NCBI RefSeq assembly: GCF_030285925.1
Contig: NZ_CP127251.1
Span: 2,961,001-3,025,000 of the forward strand
Reading direction: 5' to 3'
Length of the DNA: 64,000 bases
DNA from: Devosia sp. YIM 151766
Lineage (GTDB): Bacteria; Pseudomonadota; Alphaproteobacteria; Rhizobiales; Devosiaceae
Made by a program: the position numbers and the translations under genes. The notes beneath the pieces were generated by a model that did no database searches, had not been told where the DNA came from, and was given only the letters and a program-made list of their open reading frames with translations. The first letter of the stretch is position 1. The number at the start of each line of letters is the position of its first letter. Shown here one piece after another: positions 34,311-42,943 of the stretch.

Positions 34311-35516
34311 ATGAGCGCCGCGATCTTTGTGCTGGCCATCAATCTGTTCGTGGCGGGCCTGTTCGCGGCGGCCTTCGGCATCGTCGCCGTCTATCAGCGT
34401 TCGGCCCTGAGCGCCCGCTGGATGGCTCTGGCCTATGGCATGGGGATGGTCAACGTCCTGCTTGAATTCGTCCTGCCCTATCAGCAGGATCACCGCCTGG
34501 TCAGCTTCGCCATTTTCACAGCTTTCCTCGGCGCCCTGGCCGCCTGCGTCATCGGCCTGGCCTACCATTATCAGCGCCGCCGGCCCTGGCTGGCATTGGC
34601 GGCACTGCTGGCCGGCTCCATGCTCACCAATCTGCTCATCCTCGACATGCCGCGCGACAGCTTCCTGCGCGCCATGCTCTATCAGACCCCTTACACGCTG
34701 ATGCAGGCCTTGGCCTTGGTCATCTTGCTGGGCCATCGGCATTGGCGGGCGCTCGACCTGACCTTGATGGCGCTGCTGATCGTTTCGAGCCTGCATTTTC
34801 TCGGCAAGCCGGTGCTGGCCGCCCTGATCGGCTCGGGCGCCATGCCTCAGGCCTATCTCAGCTCGACCTATGCCGCCTATTCGCAATCGCTGGGCACCAT
34901 TCTGCTGGTCACCAATGGCCTGGTCATCCTGCTCATCATCGTCCGCGACATGCTTGCCGACATCACGGCGCGCTCCGAAACCGATCCCTTGTCGCTGCTG
35001 CTCAACCGCCGCGGCTTCGAGGATCGCGGCGACAAGGCCCTGACGCTGGCGGCGCGCGCCGGCGTTCCCGCGGTGATGATCGTCGCCGATCTCGACCAGT
35101 TCAAATCGATCAATGACCGGTTCGGCCATGCCATGGGCGACAAGGTCATCACGGCCTTTGCCGGCATCTTGCGCGACACCGCCGCACCGCGCAGCCTTGT
35201 CGGCCGTCTGGGCGGCGAGGAATTCGCCGTGTTCATTCCCGGGGCCAATCTGATGACCGGGCGGCTCTACGCCGAAACCGCGCGCAGCGCCTTCACCAGC
35301 CTGTCGCCGGCCATGACCGGCCTGCCCGGCACGGTCAGCGCCTCATTCGGCATCGCCGCCTTGCGGCCCGGGGACACCCTGTCCAATCTGATGCGCCGCG
35401 CCGATATTGCGCTGTACCGGGCCAAGAGCGAAGGGCGCAATCGCGTCTGCCTGTCGCGGGATGAAATCGCCCCGCAGGCCTTCATGCTTGGAAAAGCCGA
35501 CGCATTTCTGCGCTGA
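34311..35516 (+). CDS. Membrane-bound GGDEF diguanylate cyclase
   Basis: About six to seven membrane helices fill residues 1-215 (no named sensory domain recognised). A GGDEF domain follows: SETDPLSLLLNRRGFEDRG, then VADLDQFKSINDRFGHAMGDKVI (metal and GTP site) and the active loop GGEEF. It should make c-di-GMP. No RxxD inhibitory site precedes GGEEF (the upstream residues read RSLVGRLGGEEF), so product inhibition may be absent. Start 34311 follows GGGGGGA. No EAL domain is attached. Confidence 0.9.
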   Translation: MSAAIFVLAINLFVAGLFAAAFGIVAVYQRSALSARWMALAYGMGMVNVLLEFVLPYQQDHRLVSFAIFTAFLGALAACVIGLAYHYQRRRPWLALAALLAGSMLTNLLILDMPRDSFLRAMLYQTPYTLMQALALVILLGHRHWRALDLTLMALLIVSSLHFLGKPVLAALIGSGAMPQAYLSSTYAAYSQSLGTILLVTNGLVILLIIVRDMLADITARSETDPLSLLLNRRGFEDRGDKALTLAARAGVPAVMIVADLDQFKSINDRFGHAMGDKVITAFAGILRDTAAPRSLVGRLGGEEFAVFIPGANLMTGRLYAETARSAFTSLSPAMTGLPGTVSASFGIAALRPGDTLSNLMRRADIALYRAKSEGRNRVCLSRDEIAPQAFMLGKADAFLR

Positions 35517-35521
35517 GGCGC

Positions 35522-35800
35522 TCAGTTCATGGTTCCGCGCGACACCAGATCGCAGCGCCCCGTCGGCTCGACCCGCAGCGCCAATTGCTGCCGGTCCAGT
35601 TCGGCCAGCCAAGCCGTCCAGGAACAGGGGCTCATTCCGGTATCCTCGCGGCCTTCATTCTGCTGGGCGAAGCGCAGTTTCAATTGCGCATATTCCTCGC
35701 CGAACCTGTTGCGCACCCGGGCAATGGCCGGGGCCCCATTGCGGTCGAGGACCCAGTTGCGGATGTCCCGATGCCGCGTCAGCACATGCGCGCCTTTCAT
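35522..35800 (-). CDS. Hypothetical protein (92 aa)
   Basis: This soluble, basic 92-residue protein of unknown function opens MKGAHVLTRHRDIRNWVLDR and has a central GAPAIARVRNRFGEEYAQLKLRF. It ends with a Trp/Cys-containing segment. A strong AGGAGG lies 5-6 bases before the ATG, which supports expression. It converges with the GGDEF gene, with five bases between the stops. No family is recognised. Confidence 0.7.
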   Translation of the reverse strand: MKGAHVLTRHRDIRNWVLDRNGAPAIARVRNRFGEEYAQLKLRFAQQNEGREDTGMSPCSWTAWLAELDRQQLALRVEPTGRCDLVSRGTMN

Positions 35801-35975
35801 TTTCGCCTCCTGTAGTCAATCCCTCTCAAAACGGACCGGCTCCCAGGCGGTTCCCGGCCGGGCCGGTCAATTATTTGTGGGCATCGGCCCCGCCCCACGG
35901 CATGAAATCCTGTCTGCCAACCACCGCATTTCTCTTGCTCCATCCTCGAATATTGTTCATACACGCCTCCGGAAT

Positions 35976-36051
35976 GGGGCTGTAGCTCAGTTGGGAGAGC
36001 GCGTCGTTCGCAACGACGAGGTCAGCGGTTCGATCCCGCTCAGCTCCACCA
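35976..36051 (+). tRNA. tRNA-Ala (anticodon CGC)
   Basis: A 76-base cloverleaf was read directly. The acceptor stem GGGGCTG/CAGCTCC is complete with encoded CCA. The D-loop is AGCTCAGTTGGGAGAGC. The anticodon stem CGTCG/CGACG carries the loop TTCGCAA, so the anticodon is CGC reading GCG, and the T-arm is AGCGGTTCGATCCCGCT. It lies at the left border of the catabolic region, a common insertion point for genomic islands. Confidence 0.97.
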
Positions 36052-36096
36052 TTTTCGGATGTAATTGTCATCTTCACCCAGTCGGCGCGCCATAGG

Positions 36097-36118
36097 TCAA
36101 GAACTTGCAGGTTCTTGA
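36097..36118. other. Hairpin downstream of tRNA-Ala
   Basis: TCAAGAAC and GTTCTTGA form a perfect 8-bp stem around TTGCAG, 46 bases after the tRNA. There is no U-tract on the plus strand. It may be a processing or weak termination structure. Confidence 0.4.
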
Positions 36119-36266
36119 AACTGGCCGGAAAAGAAAAACTCACCAAATTGGTCGAGCCGTGCGCGCGTGATTGAATGTCCGGGCTTTGGCCTTGACTGAC
36201 TGCAGGCCGCCGTGCATCCGATCCAGCAATCCTGCTGTGGTCTTTCGACATTGCGACGAGGGTGGA

Positions 36267-36800
36267 ATGGTTGCGAAGTTTCATGGTGGCCTGAACCGGG
36301 ATGACCCCGAAGGTCGCGTGCCGAGCCTGGGCGAAATCGGCTTGGCACAGTTCGCGCCCTATCTCATCAATCGCCTGTCAGCGACCTATAATGCGCATCT
36401 GCAGGAAGCGCTGAAGCAGCACGAACTGACCACCGCCAAGATGCGTGCACTGACCATACTCGCCATTTCGCCTGGCTTAACCGTCAACGAGCTGTCGGAA
36501 CTGGCGGTGGTCGAGCAATCGACGATGAGCCGCACGCTTGACGCGCTCGAAGTCCAGGGCCTCGTGCGGCGGCAATCGCGGGCCACCGATATGCGGGTGC
36601 GCGAATTGCACATCACCGAGGCCGGCCGCAGCACCTTCGCCGAGTTCTGGCCGACCTTATACGGGCTCTATGCCGACCTGTTCGAGGGCGTCGAAGCGGT
36701 CGAGTATCAGCGATTTGTGGAAACACTGCACAAGGTGATGCGCAATATGGACGCTCGCTCTGCGAGCGAGCCTCGCAGCTTCAGACCGGGCGAAGCCTGA
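36267..36800 (+). CDS. MarR family transcriptional regulator
   Basis: This 177-residue regulator has the MarR winged helix: LTTAKMRALTILAISPGLTVNELSELAVVEQSTMSRTLDALEVQGLVRRQSRATDMRVRELHITEAGRS (wing about residues 105-120). Helices for dimerisation lie at both ends. Start 36267 follows GAGGGTGG. It converges with iorB with two bases between the stops, so it may control iorAB. Such regulators often respond to aromatic acids or their CoA esters. Confidence 0.9.
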   Translation: MVAKFHGGLNRDDPEGRVPSLGEIGLAQFAPYLINRLSATYNAHLQEALKQHELTTAKMRALTILAISPGLTVNELSELAVVEQSTMSRTLDALEVQGLVRRQSRATDMRVRELHITEAGRSTFAEFWPTLYGLYADLFEGVEAVEYQRFVETLHKVMRNMDARSASEPRSFRPGEA

Positions 36801-36802
36801 AC

Positions 36803-38338
36803 TCAGGGAGCCAGGCTGCGCACCGTTTCCAGCGCGCCCGCCAGCGCTTTGCCCTCTTCGTCCATGAGAGCTGCCTGGATCAGGCGGCCCAGCCATTCGC
36901 CGCCATCCGGACGATCGGTCAGGGCCGGCACCGCCGACAGGACGCGGTCGAACTTGGCTTCGCCGCGGCTGTGGGTGTCGGAATAGCCCTTGATCAGGCG
37001 CCGGGTCGCCAGCACCTGGGTGGCCAGGGCATAGTTCAAGGGCAGCAGGCCGGTGGCGATATCGATCCAGCGGGCCAGATGATCCATCTCCACCTTGTGC
37101 CGCAGCATCCCGCGGCGCATGGGCTTCATGGCCGAGAGCATGTAGAGGCCCATGAACCAGAAAATGGTGCCGGTGCGGACGCGGCGCCCCTTGTTCACCA
37201 GGCGATCCAGCGCATTGTAGAGCGGCTTATTGGCCGCGAGCCAGCGTCCCAGCCCGGCCGGCATGGTGCCGGTGACCTCTTCCATGCGGGGATGCATATA
37301 TTCGGTCGTATAGACGATCTGGTCTTCCCGGGCGCCGACTTCCTTGCGCACCCGCTCGAAGCGGCTGCCGCGGGTCTTGAGATCGGCGACGCGGACGACA
37401 TCGTCATAGGTCATGGCATTGGCGACATATTTCGCCGCCATATCGGTGAAAGCAAAGCCGTGGGCCGCGCCGCCGGCAGCGACGTCACGGGCATGGAGCG
37501 TTGCGAGGCAATCGAGATATTCGCCGCCATAGCGCACATCCTGCCAGTCGACGACCTTCTTGAGGCCGGCAAAGGCCATGGGCCGCAGGGCTTCGGGCAG
37601 TTCGCTATGAAGGCGGGCCAGGAGCGCATCAAGCTTGGGCTGCCCCACCGAGGCCGGCGGCATGTCGCTGCGCGGTTCGGCGCGGCGGGCAACCGGATCG
37701 GAGCCGCCCTTCTGGGTCCGCTCGAACGCGGCGCCAAAGGCACGAAGGCTGGCCTCGACGCCCTTGCCGCCGGCGCGAATGGCAGCTTCGAACTGGGTCC
37801 GCTCGAAAGGCAGCACCTCGGCGCCGGCGAGAGCGCCAAAGATGGCCGAGGAGATGACGCTGCCGTTCTTTTCGGCGAGGTTCTGCATGTCGAAGGCGAT
37901 GCTCCGTTTGGCGGCCAGGCCGGAAGCGTCAACGACCTTTTGCGGGTCGGCGATGCCGTCGCCCGGCACTTCCTTTTCCCCTACGGCATAGGAGCGGTGG
38001 GTCGAGGCGATCAGCGTCGTGCGATCGGGCGTCACCAATCCGCGCAGCATGGAGCGGCCGGCTTCCATGAATTCGGCGGCCAGGACGATATCGACATCGC
38101 CCGGCGTCGGCATCAGCGACAGGACCGGAGCCTTGCCATCTTGCGGGCGCAGCATTTCGACATAATAGATCGTCGCGCCGGTGCGCTGCGCGACGCCCGG
38201 AACGGAGGTCGATTGCGCGACCCAGCCCTGCGATTCGGCGAGAGAAACCACCCAGTCGGCCAGGACGCCGCCCCCTTGCCCGCCCATGGCCAGGATCGCC
38301 ATGGTGATCGGCTTTTCGAACACTTTCGGGCTCATCAT
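36803..38338 (-). CDS. iorB: Indolepyruvate oxidoreductase-type subunit beta (511 aa)
   Basis: This is the smaller partner of a two-subunit 2-oxoacid:acceptor oxidoreductase. The N-terminal POR/IOR gamma-like domain (residues ~12-200) has ILAMGGQGGGVLADWV and SVPGVAQRTGATIYYVE. A long C-terminal DUF6537-type extension (to 511), typical of the aerobic proteobacterial form, follows. Its ATG overlaps the iorA stop (ATGA). The substrate is a 2-oxoacid, possibly aryl; indolepyruvate is the family name, not proof. Confidence 0.9.
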   Translation of the reverse strand: MMSPKVFEKPITMAILAMGGQGGGVLADWVVSLAESQGWVAQSTSVPGVAQRTGATIYYVEMLRPQDGKAPVLSLMPTPGDVDIVLAAEFMEAGRSMLRGLVTPDRTTLIASTHRSYAVGEKEVPGDGIADPQKVVDASGLAAKRSIAFDMQNLAEKNGSVISSAIFGALAGAEVLPFERTQFEAAIRAGGKGVEASLRAFGAAFERTQKGGSDPVARRAEPRSDMPPASVGQPKLDALLARLHSELPEALRPMAFAGLKKVVDWQDVRYGGEYLDCLATLHARDVAAGGAAHGFAFTDMAAKYVANAMTYDDVVRVADLKTRGSRFERVRKEVGAREDQIVYTTEYMHPRMEEVTGTMPAGLGRWLAANKPLYNALDRLVNKGRRVRTGTIFWFMGLYMLSAMKPMRRGMLRHKVEMDHLARWIDIATGLLPLNYALATQVLATRRLIKGYSDTHSRGEAKFDRVLSAVPALTDRPDGGEWLGRLIQAALMDEEGKALAGALETVRSLAP

Positions 38339-40488
38339 ACGAAGCTCACATGGCGCGCGGCGCGGCGCTTCTGGAAAAAGCCGATCACAGCGGTTCGAAC
38401 GGCCATCGCCAATTTGTCGAGACGTGACGGATTATAGATGATGTCGGCGCGGTAGAAGGAGGGGCAGAGCACCGCCGCTTCCGAAACCTCGCCGCAATTG
38501 CCGCAGCCGACACAGGTATTGTCGATGGCGGCAACCGGGTCGTCGCGCAGCGGATCGTCGAGATGCTTGAGCGACAGCGACGGACAGCCGGACAGGCGAA
38601 TGCAGGCATGGTCGCCGGTGCAGGTATCCTCGTCGACGCCGAAGCGCTCGCGCACCATGCGCTTGCCGTCCTTGACCGATTTCGAGAATAGCGGCTTTTC
38701 CCGGCGCTGCTTGTTGAGCATGCATTCGGACGAGGCGACAATGATCTTTGGGCCTTCCTCGTCCGAGGTCAGCGCTGCCTTGAGCGTGTCGCGCATCTTG
38801 CCGACATCATAGGTACGATCGATCTGACGCACCCATTTCGCCCCGATCCCCTTCACCGCCTTGCTGATGGAATTATTGGTGGAGCGAAGCGGATTGATGG
38901 CGCGGGACGACAGGACATCCTGCCCGCCGGTGGCGGCAGAATAGTGGTTGTCGACGATCATGATCACGCCGTCATGCTTGTTGTAGACGGCATTGCCGAC
39001 GCTGGAGGACAGGCCGTTGTGCCAGAAGCCGCCATCGCCCATAACCGAAATCGGCCGCTTGTCGGCCTCGACATTGAAGGCGGAGGCGGAGGCGGGGCCC
39101 AGCCCGTAACCCATGGTGCTGCCGCCGATATTAAAAGGCGGCAGGATGGAAAAGAGGTGACAGCCGATATCGGCCGAGATGTGATGCTGGCCGAGTTCCT
39201 TTTCGACCAGTTTCATGGCCGCGAAGATCGGGCGCTCGGGGCAGCCGGTGCAGAAGCCGGCCGGGCGCGCGGGGACCACATCGGCCAGGGCCTTGACTTC
39301 AGGACTGGCGAGGACGGCGTCGGCATTGGGGAGCGGCGGCTTGTTGCCGAGCAGCGGCGGAGCAAACTCGGCCAGGAAGGATTCGATGCCTTTGGTGAGA
39401 ACGCCGGCGGTGTAATCGCCGCCGAGCGGGAGCCGATCCTTGCCGGCAATGCGAGTCTGGATGTCGCGGCGGCGCAGCGCGGTATTGACGGCCTGTTCCA
39501 GATAGTCGGGATGGCCCTCTTCTACCATGAGCACGGCGCTCTTGCCCTGGCAGAAGCGCGCCAATTCGTCATCGACCAGCGGATAGGTGACGTTCAGGAC
39601 ATAGAGGGGGATCGCGGTCTCGCCATAACTGTCGGCGAGGCCGAGGAATTGCAGCGCCCGGATCACCGAATTGTACATGCCGCCCTGCAGCACGATGCCG
39701 ACCGGGCCGGTTTCCGGGCCGAAGAATTCGTTGAGCTGGCGCGCCTTGATGAATTCCTGCGCCGCGGGCCATCGCTGGGACAGCTTTTCCTTGTCGTGGA
39801 CGGTGATCGAAGCCGGCGGCAGCACGATGCGATTGACGTCACGCACCGGGGATTCCAGCGCTTCCTTCATCGTATAGGCTGGCCGTCTATTGGCCTTGGC
39901 CACGAACTGGCCATGGACATGGCAGGCGCGGATGCGCACCGTCAGCATGACCGGCGTATTGGAGGCCTCGGAGAGCTCGAACCCGTCCTCTACCGCCTTG
40001 ACGATGGATTCCAGATTGGGGCGTGGATCGAGGAGCCACATCTGCGATTTCATCGCAAAAGCATGGCTGCGTTCCTGCGGGATGGAGGAGCCTTCGCCGT
40101 AATCCTCGCCGAGGATGATCAGCGCTCCGCCTTTAACGCCGCTCGAGGCCAGATTGGTCAGAGCGTCCGACGCGACATTGGTTCCAGCTGTGGATTTCCA
40201 GGTGACGGCGCCGCGCAACGGATAGTTGATCGAGGCCGCCAGCATGGCGGCGGCGGTGGCTTCGGAGGCAGAAGATTCAAAATGGACGCCGAGTTCGTCG
40301 AGAACCGGCTTGGCATCGGCCAGAACGTCCATCAGATGGGAAATGGGTGAACCCTGATAGCCGCCGACATAGGCCACGCCGGATTGCAGCAGGGCTTTGG
40401 TGATGGCAAGGATTCCCTCGCCGCGGAAAACCTCACCTTCGCCGAGCTTGAGGTCCTCGACTTCGCGAGCGAATGAACGTTCGGCCAT
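38335..40488 (-). CDS. iorA: Indolepyruvate ferredoxin oxidoreductase-type subunit alpha (TPP, 2x[4Fe-4S])
   Basis: This 717-residue subunit oxidatively decarboxylates a 2-oxoacid to an acyl-CoA and reduces ferredoxin. It has a pyrimidine-binding domain (GVAYVGGYQGSPISHLMD), the domain II region, and a PP/TPP domain (CTGCPERPIFAAM; GDGGFWHNGLSSSVGNAV with Mg2+ site). A C-terminal two-cluster ferredoxin part follows (CTGDHACIRLSGCP; CVGCGNCGEVSEAAVLCP). GGAGGA precedes the ATG. With iorB it forms an operon driven from the AT-rich promoter at 40509-40537. It could supply aryl-CoA to the monooxygenase at 44-46 kb. Confidence 0.92.
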   Translation of the reverse strand: MAERSFAREVEDLKLGEGEVFRGEGILAITKALLQSGVAYVGGYQGSPISHLMDVLADAKPVLDELGVHFESSASEATAAAMLAASINYPLRGAVTWKSTAGTNVASDALTNLASSGVKGGALIILGEDYGEGSSIPQERSHAFAMKSQMWLLDPRPNLESIVKAVEDGFELSEASNTPVMLTVRIRACHVHGQFVAKANRRPAYTMKEALESPVRDVNRIVLPPASITVHDKEKLSQRWPAAQEFIKARQLNEFFGPETGPVGIVLQGGMYNSVIRALQFLGLADSYGETAIPLYVLNVTYPLVDDELARFCQGKSAVLMVEEGHPDYLEQAVNTALRRRDIQTRIAGKDRLPLGGDYTAGVLTKGIESFLAEFAPPLLGNKPPLPNADAVLASPEVKALADVVPARPAGFCTGCPERPIFAAMKLVEKELGQHHISADIGCHLFSILPPFNIGGSTMGYGLGPASASAFNVEADKRPISVMGDGGFWHNGLSSSVGNAVYNKHDGVIMIVDNHYSAATGGQDVLSSRAINPLRSTNNSISKAVKGIGAKWVRQIDRTYDVGKMRDTLKAALTSDEEGPKIIVASSECMLNKQRREKPLFSKSVKDGKRMVRERFGVDEDTCTGDHACIRLSGCPSLSLKHLDDPLRDDPVAAIDNTCVGCGNCGEVSEAAVLCPSFYRADIIYNPSRLDKLAMAVRTAVIGFFQKRRAARHVSFV

Positions 40489-40508
40489 GGGGCTATCCTC
40501 CGAACCTT

Positions 40509-40588
40509 ATAATATATGCATTTGCATGCTGATCCAAGTTGGATTGGCTGTCAATGACTTATAGCGTGCAGATAACTATATGCGTATG
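40509..40588 (-). promoter_or_regulatory. iorAB promoter with operator-like repeat in the spacer
   Basis: On the minus strand TTGGAT (40532-40537) is separated by 17 bases from TATTAT (40509-40514). The spacer holds the inverted repeat ATGCA-AA-TGCAT (40516-40527). A direct-repeat partner, TATATGC(A/G)T(T/A)TG, occurs on the plus strand at 40513-40524 and 40577-40588, 64 bases apart. This is consistent with repressor control; the MarR at 36267 is one candidate. Confidence 0.5.
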
Positions 40589-40670
40589 AATGAAATTTAC
40601 GCTGGTGGCGGGAAAGGGCGCCTGCGGCAGTGACTCAAGCCAGTACGGCGCCGAAGCGCCGCAGGAAAGG

Positions 40671-41453
40671 TCAGTCCAGATAGATGCCGGTCTCGCTGGC
40701 GACCCGGCGATAGGCGGCTCCGGCGGTGAAACCGCCATCGATAACGAAATCCTCGCCGGTGATGAAGCTCGAGGCATCGGAAACGAGGAACAAGACCAGT
40801 TCGGCGATTTCCTCGGGCTTGCCGCTGCGGCGCATCGGGGTCATGCCGATCATCGGTTGCAGATGCGGGCTATTGGCATTGAGCCCGGTCACGACGAGGC
40901 CCGGGCAAACCGCATTGACGCGGATATTCTTGCCCGCAAGCTCCATGGCGGCGCTCTTGGTGAGGCCGCGCAGACCCCATTTGCTCGCGGTATAGGCCGG
41001 ATCGTAATGGCCGGAATAGCCGCTATTGGACGAGATATTGACGATGGCGCCGCCGCCGCCTTCGATCATCAGCTCGCTCACCGCCTGGATGCCGAGAAAG
41101 GCGCCGGTCAGATTGACCTTGAGGACGCGTTCCCAGGCGTCGAGCCCGGTCTTTTCGACGGTGCTGCGATTGATGATGCCGGCATTATTGACCAGGATGT
41201 CGAGACGACCCTTCCATTCCTGGGCCAGGGCGATTGTTGCCGCCCAACTGGCTTCGCTGGTGACGTCGAGCCGAATGAAGCGGGCTTCGAGACCCTCCTG
41301 GCGGAGCGCGGCTTCGAGCGCCCTGCCCTCATCTTCCAGCACGTCGGCAATGATGATCGCAGCGCCGGAGCGGGCCAAAAGCCGCGCCTCCGCCTCGCCC
41401 TGACCGCGGGCGCCGCCAGTGACGATGGCGAGCTTGCCTTCAAGTCTGTTCAT
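40671..41453 (-). CDS. SDR family oxidoreductase (260 aa)
   Basis: This classical short-chain dehydrogenase has the cofactor motif TGGARGQGEAEARLLARSGA, an Asp ending beta-2 (IIADV, favouring NAD+) and NNAG near residue 90. The active-site Ser is in NISSNSGY, followed by YTASK (Tyr~155, Lys~159). It probably oxidises a hydroxyacyl or alicyclic alcohol intermediate. It follows the cupin gene by 26 bases on the same strand, so the two are likely co-transcribed from the divergent promoter at 41.9-42.0 kb. Confidence 0.9.
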   Translation of the reverse strand: MNRLEGKLAIVTGGARGQGEAEARLLARSGAAIIIADVLEDEGRALEAALRQEGLEARFIRLDVTSEASWAATIALAQEWKGRLDILVNNAGIINRSTVEKTGLDAWERVLKVNLTGAFLGIQAVSELMIEGGGGAIVNISSNSGYSGHYDPAYTASKWGLRGLTKSAAMELAGKNIRVNAVCPGLVVTGLNANSPHLQPMIGMTPMRRSGKPEEIAELVLFLVSDASSFITGEDFVIDGGFTAGAAYRRVASETGIYLD

Positions 41454-41479
41454 CTCGTTCCCTCGCTTTTGGTCGCCGG

Positions 41480-41905
41480 TCAGGCTTTGCGATAGCCGAC
41501 CAGGGTGGAATCATCGACATCGGGGAGGTTGACGACGATATTGTCCGGCGTACGGGTGGTCAGCCAGATCAGCTCTTCGGTGGTGGACATATTGACTTCG
41601 ATATGCGGCCAATTGGGCGGCACGAAAACGAAATCGCCTTCTTCCATGTCCAGGAACTCGCTGTAGGTCTCGCCGAAATAGATGCGACCCTTGCCCTTGA
41701 GCACATAGCCGCCGGTTTCGGCGTCGCCATGGTGATGCGGCAGGGAACGGTAACCCGGCTCATTGCTGACCTTGCCGAACCAGATCTTGGTGGTGCCGGC
41801 CGTTGCGCCCGGCCCGACGCCGGTGACGCGGATGCAGCCGCCCGACAGAGCCGTGCTGAATTCGGCACCCTTGGGGGTGACGACTGCCTTGACCTGCTCG
41901 GCCAT
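41480..41905 (-). CDS. Single cupin-domain protein (141 aa)
   Basis: This small cupin has motif 1 HHHGDAETGGYVLKGKGRIYFGE (three His and a Glu for metal) and motif 2 EGDFVFVPPNWPHIEVN. The metal site looks complete, so a dioxygenase, isomerase or sensor role is possible. At 141 residues it is far shorter than gentisate 1,2-dioxygenase (~350), so it is not that enzyme. It is the first gene of the cupin-SDR unit, divergent from marR. Confidence 0.85.
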   Translation of the reverse strand: MAEQVKAVVTPKGAEFSTALSGGCIRVTGVGPGATAGTTKIWFGKVSNEPGYRSLPHHHGDAETGGYVLKGKGRIYFGETYSEFLDMEEGDFVFVPPNWPHIEVNMSTTEELIWLTTRTPDNIVVNLPDVDDSTLVGYRKA

Positions 41906-41954
41906 GTTGATCCTCCAGAGTTCGAATATCCGATCTTCAGGATTGGTATCGGAT

Positions 41955-41978
41955 AATTAGTTTAGGTGTCAAGTAATT
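41955..41978. promoter_or_regulatory. Putative MarR operator (copy 1) in the cupin/marR divergent promoter
   Basis: The 24-bp element begins AATTAGTTTAGG and ends AAGTAATT. Its reverse strand matches the element at 46514-46537 at 18 of 24 positions, sharing the ends AATTA and CCTAAACTAATT. It lies midway between the cupin and marR starts, where an autoregulator would bind. Confidence 0.6.
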
Positions 41979-42040
41979 GCCCGGTACGCGCTTGCTCTCT
42001 CAGGGCGGCTGCATTACGGGATGAGACAGAGGGAAACGCG

Positions 42041-42544
42041 ATGACTGAAATGTCCAAGATCTGGATCGACGCCGAAACCAAGATCGCCGATGCGCCCGAG
42101 GACCATCATGATCAGCTTCGGCTCTGGCTGCGCCTGTTCAGCGTCGGCCGGCTGATGGAAAATGACGTCCGCAGCCGCATGCAACAGCAATTCGATGTCA
42201 CGCTTCCTCGCTTCGATATCCTGTCGCAGCTTTACCGGGTCCCCGATGGCCTGAATCTGGGCGAGCTCTCCAAGCGGCTGATGGTGTCGCCCGGGAACAT
42301 CACCTCGGTCATCAAGCGGTTGATGGATGACGGCTTCATCATCCGGACGCAAAACCCGGATGACCGCCGCGAGAACATCGTGCGGATGACCCCGATGGGT
42401 CGCGAGAAGTTCGCCCGGATGGCCGCGGCCAACGAGGAATGGATCCGCGACCTCACCAAGGACCTCTCCGCCGCCGATGTCCGCACCCTGCTGTCCTTGC
42501 TGCAGAAGATGAAGACATCGGTGCGGCGGGCGATCGATCTCTGA
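42041..42544 (+). CDS. MarR family transcriptional regulator (167 aa)
   Basis: This winged-helix regulator contains VTLPRFDILSQLYRVPDGLNLGELSKRLMVSPGNITSVIKRLMDDGFIIRTQNPDDRRENIVRMTPMGREKFARM. The DDRREN wing tip is the usual MarR D-x-R pattern. Members of the HcaR/CouR/BadR-like group answer to aryl-CoA or phenolic ligands. The divergent promoter and the matching element before the monooxygenase point to control of the cupin-SDR and monooxygenase operons. Its stop is directly adjacent to that of the convergent Rid gene. Confidence 0.92.
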   Translation: MTEMSKIWIDAETKIADAPEDHHDQLRLWLRLFSVGRLMENDVRSRMQQQFDVTLPRFDILSQLYRVPDGLNLGELSKRLMVSPGNITSVIKRLMDDGFIIRTQNPDDRRENIVRMTPMGREKFARMAAANEEWIRDLTKDLSAADVRTLLSLLQKMKTSVRRAIDL

Positions 42545-42943
42545 TCAGTCCGGCACGACGGCCAGGGCGACGATCTCGATCTTGGCGCGATCTTCCATCA
42601 GCGCCACCACCTGAACGGCGGCCATGGGCGGGAAATGCCGGCCGATCGTGTCGCGATAGGCGGCGCCCACTTCCTTCATGCGCGACTTATAGGCATGCCG
42701 ATCGGTGAAGTACCACGTCATCTGGATGATATGTTCCGGCTTGGCATCGGCCGTTTCGAGTACCGTGACGATATTCTTGAGGGTCTGATGCACCTGATCG
42801 ATAAAGTCATCCGACTGGAATTCGCAATTCTCGTCCCAGCCGACCTGGCCGCCGACCTGCACGATGCGGCCCCTGGTGGAAATGCCGTTGGAATAACCGA
42901 TGGGCTTGGCCCAACCTTCGGGCTGAATGATCTGATTGCTCAT
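42545..42943 (-). CDS. Rid family protein (132 aa), without the RidA catalytic Arg
   Basis: This YjgF/YER057c/UK114-fold protein (trimer) has GISTRGRIVQVGGQVGWDENC, QVHQTLKNIVTVLETADAKPEHI and a C-terminal VQVVALMEDRAKIEIVALAVV. In archetypal RidA an Arg in the P-A-R-(T/S) turn binds the substrate carboxylate. Here the turn reads FPPMAAVQV, so the Arg is absent and imine deamination of the RidA kind is unlikely. It is the last gene of the monooxygenase operon, overlapping the thioesterase gene by 4 bases. A ring-cleavage amine or enamine hydrolysis role is possible. Confidence 0.88.
   Translation of the reverse strand: MSNQIIQPEGWAKPIGYSNGISTRGRIVQVGGQVGWDENCEFQSDDFIDQVHQTLKNIVTVLETADAKPEHIIQMTWYFTDRHAYKSRMKEVGAAYRDTIGRHFPPMAAVQVVALMEDRAKIEIVALAVVPD

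Noticed and set aside
36097..36118. tRNA terminator
   Set aside because: The hairpin is perfect but no U-tract follows on the tRNA strand, so termination is not supported.
41480..41905. Cupin as gentisate 1,2-dioxygenase for a salicylate pathway
   Set aside because: The protein is 141 residues with a single cupin; gentisate dioxygenases are bicupins of about 350 residues.
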